DNA of 45,354 bases from positions 1-45,354 of the forward strand of contig JBIOJB010000008.1 in assembly GCA_044450465.1 (NCBI GenBank), written 5' to 3'. Positions 42,671 through 45,354 of this stretch are shown here, in pieces (the stretch's first letter is position 1; the number at the start of each line of letters is the position of its first letter). The position numbers and the translations under genes were made by a program. The notes below the pieces were generated by a model. It saw only the letters and a list, made by a program, of their open reading frames with translations, made no database searches and was not told the origin of the DNA. Source of the DNA: JBIOJB01 sp044450465. GTDB taxonomy: Bacteria; Chloroflexota; Dormibacteria; Dormibacterales; Dormibacteraceae.

Positions 42671-45259
42671 TTGCCGCCTTTTCGAGCGCTTGCCTGGCCG
42701 GCGCGAGTCTATCTAGTAGCCGTCGTCATATGTGGCGTCGGGATGATCCCGCTGGCCCTTCTGCTCAATTTCGGACTAACTCCAAATGTGCTGCCGACGC
42801 TCGTATACCTCGCGGTTGGAACGCAGGTTGCCGTTCTTAGACCGATCCGTTGGAAGTCTGGGCATCACCTTGTTGTAGATCCACTCCTGATTGCTACGGG
42901 TTTGGTGGCGCCAGGAGCCGGAGTCGGACTGGTTGCCTGGCTGGCGACATTCGATGGGCGCGTGCCACCGCGATCAATTCACTGGTGGGGTTTCTTCTAC
43001 AACCGCGCAATGATGGCCGCCATCCATGTACTGCCTTCTATCGCTGTCGCGCACATCGGACCACCGGTGCTTGGGGAAACAGCGTGGGAGAACTGGTGGG
43101 TCATACCGGTTCGCACGGTCACCTATGTGGTCGCGGTCTTTGGGTTGAACTACATGAGTACCGCGTTGCTCTTTTCTCTTATCCAAAAGAAGCCATTCTG
43201 GGTGACGCTATTCGACAACGTAGGACTCTCGTCGATGCTCGCGACACTGACGATCAGTTTTGCCGGCGGAATTCTCTATCTGTTACTTCAAGCGAAACCG
43301 TTTCCGGTGGGCTATCTAATAGCACCGGCGCTGTTCGGCTTTGTATTGGCAACTCGTGGAACCATTGCGGATGTCCAGCGGCAGACGGTACTCAAGGATC
43401 AGACCCTGGACCTTGCGGCGCAGGCCCTCGACGCTCGAGACCGGTATACCGAGTCTCATTCAATACGCGTGTCGGAGATGTCCGGTTTGCTTGCGGAGCA
43501 CCTAGAGCTCGCCAACCGGGACGTAGAGTTGGTGCGTACGGCCGGCTCCCTTCATGACCTCGGCAAGATCGGGGTTAGAGACGACATCCTTAACAAGGCC
43601 GGACCTCTAAACGAGGAAGAGTGGGAGGAGATGCGCCGGCACCCGGATATAGGCGCCGACATGATCGCTCAACACTCGGCTCTAGCTGAGGTCGCACCAC
43701 TGGTGCGTCATCACCACGAGCGATGGGATGGTAGTGGCTATCCCGCTGGACTCACAGGCGACGCCATTCCTTATGGTGCGCGCATCCTCTCGGTCGCCGA
43801 TTCGTTTGACACGATAACCGGTACCCGCCTGTACCGCAGGTCGCTCATGACCCCAATCGAAGCTGTCGAAGACATCAGCCGGCGTGCCAACCACTGGTAC
43901 GACCCCAATGTTGTCGATGCGCTCCGCGAGATTCACGGTCTGAAGCCTCTTGAGGTTGAGCACCGTCCGGACGTCCCGCGCCAGATCACCGCCCTTCGCG
44001 TCCTTCGATCGAATCCAGGCTTCAATCAACTGATCACCGCCATCGCTATTTCGTCGCTGGGCGACCCGCTCACCCAGGTCGCCACGCTGGTCACGATCTT
44101 CGCGACGACCCATGACCCACGCCTCGTCGCCCTCGGTCTTGTGGTTCAGGCGTTGGGCACCGTTCTGATGAGTGCGATCGTCGGTGGTGCGGCTGACAGG
44201 CTCCCACGGCGGAGCCTGGTTGTCGGCCTCGAGCTCTTGCGCGCGGGCATGCTTGTCGCCACGGCGTTCATTCTGACGATGTCACGCTGGTGGCTGATCA
44301 TCCCCATCCTCTTTTGTCTTGCCTGCATCAATGCAATCGTGCAGCCCGCTCGGCAGGCGGCGATCCCCTCGCTCGTCCCCTCTGGCCAGGTCGGCAAGGC
44401 GAACGCCATCGTCGCCGCCACGAACATGCTTGCGGGTGCCGTTGGTTTTGCGTTGGCAGGTGGGCTGCTACTCATTTTCCAGCGCCCGAACGAACCACCT
44501 AACTTCCTCTTTGTCGCGGACGCCGTCACATTCGCCGTAGCGGCGGCGATCGTGCTTCGCATACCGAGTCTCGGTGGCGGTGCCATGCAGACTTCAGTGG
44601 CCGGCGCGCTGGCTCGCAGCTGGGCCGTCGTGGCCGCCAGACCACACCTGGTGGTCGGAGGCCTGGCGGCCTTCCTGATTCCCATCAGCTTTCCGGCGAC
44701 ACTTGCCCTGGCCTTCAGGATGTCCGCGTCGGGCGGCGGACAGATCTACTCCATCCTCGAGCTCGTGTTGTCGCTTGGAATCTTCGCCGGCTCTGTGTTT
44801 GTGTCCGGCCTGCGATCAATTGGAACAATGAGGACGGTTGGCAGTGGGCTGATGCTTACCGGCCTGTTCTCCATCGCCATTTGGTTCAGCACCATGCTCC
44901 TGGCATCAAGCCCCCCAGCAGCCCTGTTCCTAGTTGTTGGACTCGCGCTATTTATAGCGTCCATAGGAAATCCTGTGTATGCGATAGCCAACCAGACCGC
45001 GGTGCTCGAGGCGGCAAACCCGTCGAACCGGGGCAGCTTGATGGCCACGCGTTTTGGCGTCGTCCAGACTGCCAGCATCGTCGGAACTGCCGCTGGCGGA
45101 TTCATCACGGAGGTATTCGGCCCAGGCGCGGCGTATGGGGTGCTCGGCTTTGGTTTGGTTGTGCTTGCGCTGTACGCCATGGCCAGCGGAACGGGTTCAG
45201 CGGACTCGATGGACGACGAAGAGTACGACGAGCCGCCTCTCCAGCGGGCCAAGATCTAA
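42671..45259 (+). CDS. Fusion protein: membrane domain, HD-GYP phosphodiesterase, MFS transporter
   Basis: An 862-residue protein from TTG 42671. Residues 1-235 hold about seven membrane helices resembling MASE-type sensors (for example VYLVAVVICGVGMIPLALLL, MLATLTISFAGGILYLLL). A linker helix (TLDLAAQALDARDRYTESHS) leads into the HD-GYP domain, about 255-435: His263, the HD pair H295-D296 in SLHDLGKIGV, and H347-H-H-E-R-W-D-G-S-G-Y-P358. This family hydrolyses cyclic di-GMP or related nucleotides. Residues 445-846 are a 10-12-helix MFS exporter of the EntS/MFS_3 type (LGDPLTQVATLVTIFATT, GGAADRLPRRSLVVGLELLRA, VQPARQAAIPSLV). An acidic tail (DSMDDEEYDE) ends the protein. No internal stop or frameshift is seen, so the fusion is continuous. 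Confidence 0.88.
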   Translation: MPPFRALAWPARVYLVAVVICGVGMIPLALLLNFGLTPNVLPTLVYLAVGTQVAVLRPIRWKSGHHLVVDPLLIATGLVAPGAGVGLVAWLATFDGRVPPRSIHWWGFFYNRAMMAAIHVLPSIAVAHIGPPVLGETAWENWWVIPVRTVTYVVAVFGLNYMSTALLFSLIQKKPFWVTLFDNVGLSSMLATLTISFAGGILYLLLQAKPFPVGYLIAPALFGFVLATRGTIADVQRQTVLKDQTLDLAAQALDARDRYTESHSIRVSEMSGLLAEHLELANRDVELVRTAGSLHDLGKIGVRDDILNKAGPLNEEEWEEMRRHPDIGADMIAQHSALAEVAPLVRHHHERWDGSGYPAGLTGDAIPYGARILSVADSFDTITGTRLYRRSLMTPIEAVEDISRRANHWYDPNVVDALREIHGLKPLEVEHRPDVPRQITALRVLRSNPGFNQLITAIAISSLGDPLTQVATLVTIFATTHDPRLVALGLVVQALGTVLMSAIVGGAADRLPRRSLVVGLELLRAGMLVATAFILTMSRWWLIIPILFCLACINAIVQPARQAAIPSLVPSGQVGKANAIVAATNMLAGAVGFALAGGLLLIFQRPNEPPNFLFVADAVTFAVAAAIVLRIPSLGGGAMQTSVAGALARSWAVVAARPHLVVGGLAAFLIPISFPATLALAFRMSASGGGQIYSILELVLSLGIFAGSVFVSGLRSIGTMRTVGSGLMLTGLFSIAIWFSTMLLASSPPAALFLVVGLALFIASIGNPVYAIANQTAVLEAANPSNRGSLMATRFGVVQTASIVGTAAGGFITEVFGPGAAYGVLGFGLVVLALYAMASGTGSADSMDDEEYDEPPLQRAKI

Positions 45260-45354
45260 ACCGGCTCGACGGTTGATCTTCCTCGTCATACTGCGGTAAT
45301 TGCAAAACGTGCGTGCCAGTCATTCCGGAGCGGCTCACGAGAAGGAAGCAGCGA
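45260..45354. other. Right-edge intergenic sequence
   Basis: No gene, hairpin or repeat that I can support lies in the last 95 bases. Confidence 0.4.

Overview
This is high-GC chromosomal DNA around a bacterial replication origin. It carries dnaA, dnaN, recF and dciA on the minus strand, and a divergent rpmH-rnpA-yidD-yidC-jag run on the plus strand. parA/parB, gyrB and gyrA follow. The lineage cannot be fixed from sequence alone. Split glycine dehydrogenase (gcvPA/gcvPB), many TTG/GTG starts, and -10 hexamers placed almost directly on start codons fit a Terrabacteria-type organism, possibly a Chloroflexota/Dormibacterota relative. That placement is inference.

Layout. 1-4.8 kb: a frameshifted, 5'-truncated lipoprotein gene with Ig-like and beta-propeller regions, a GT4 glycosyltransferase, a membrane-anchored cytochrome c and a glycolipid-type glycosyltransferase. 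4.8-11.7 kb (minus): UvrD-type helicase with AddB-like nuclease, dciA, recF, dnaN, dnaA, with DnaA-box-like repeats on both sides of dnaA. 12.1-14.8 kb (plus): rpmH, rnpA, yidD, yidC, jag and an unknown 88-aa gene. 14.8-21.7 kb: M16 protease (plus), then lepB, parB, parA, a CPBP protease, a stomatin-like SPFH protein and a long NfeD protease (all minus). 21.8-26.8 kb (plus): a sigma-like protein without region 4 overlaps gcvT, followed by gcvH, gcvPA, gcvPB and a clear terminator. 26.8-33.6 kb (plus): gyrB, plsX, fabF, gyrA, with two fatty-acid/phospholipid genes between the gyrase subunits.

33.6-45.3 kb is a regulatory and membrane region. It contains a sensorless histidine kinase with a small membrane coiled-coil partner, a GAF-HTH regulator, an OmpR-type regulator overlapping a short receiver protein, an alpha/beta hydrolase, a GT87-like membrane protein, and a cupin/MarR pair sharing a palindromic operator. 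A small PH-like membrane protein, a divergent membrane kinase/NarL-type regulator pair, a 23-codon micro-ORF with a strong ribosome binding site and terminator, and an 862-residue fusion of a membrane domain, HD-GYP phosphodiesterase and MFS transporter complete it. From about 39.8 kb the DNA looks less GC-rich by eye.

Two cross-cutting signals stand out. First, about ten starts have a TANNNT hexamer 6-9 nt upstream, which suggests leaderless or near-leaderless transcription. Second, ATC sits where the initiator codon is expected in rpmH, yidC and the NarL-type regulator. The HD-GYP/MFS fusion and the sigma-like protein coupled to gcvT are the best candidates for undescribed biology.
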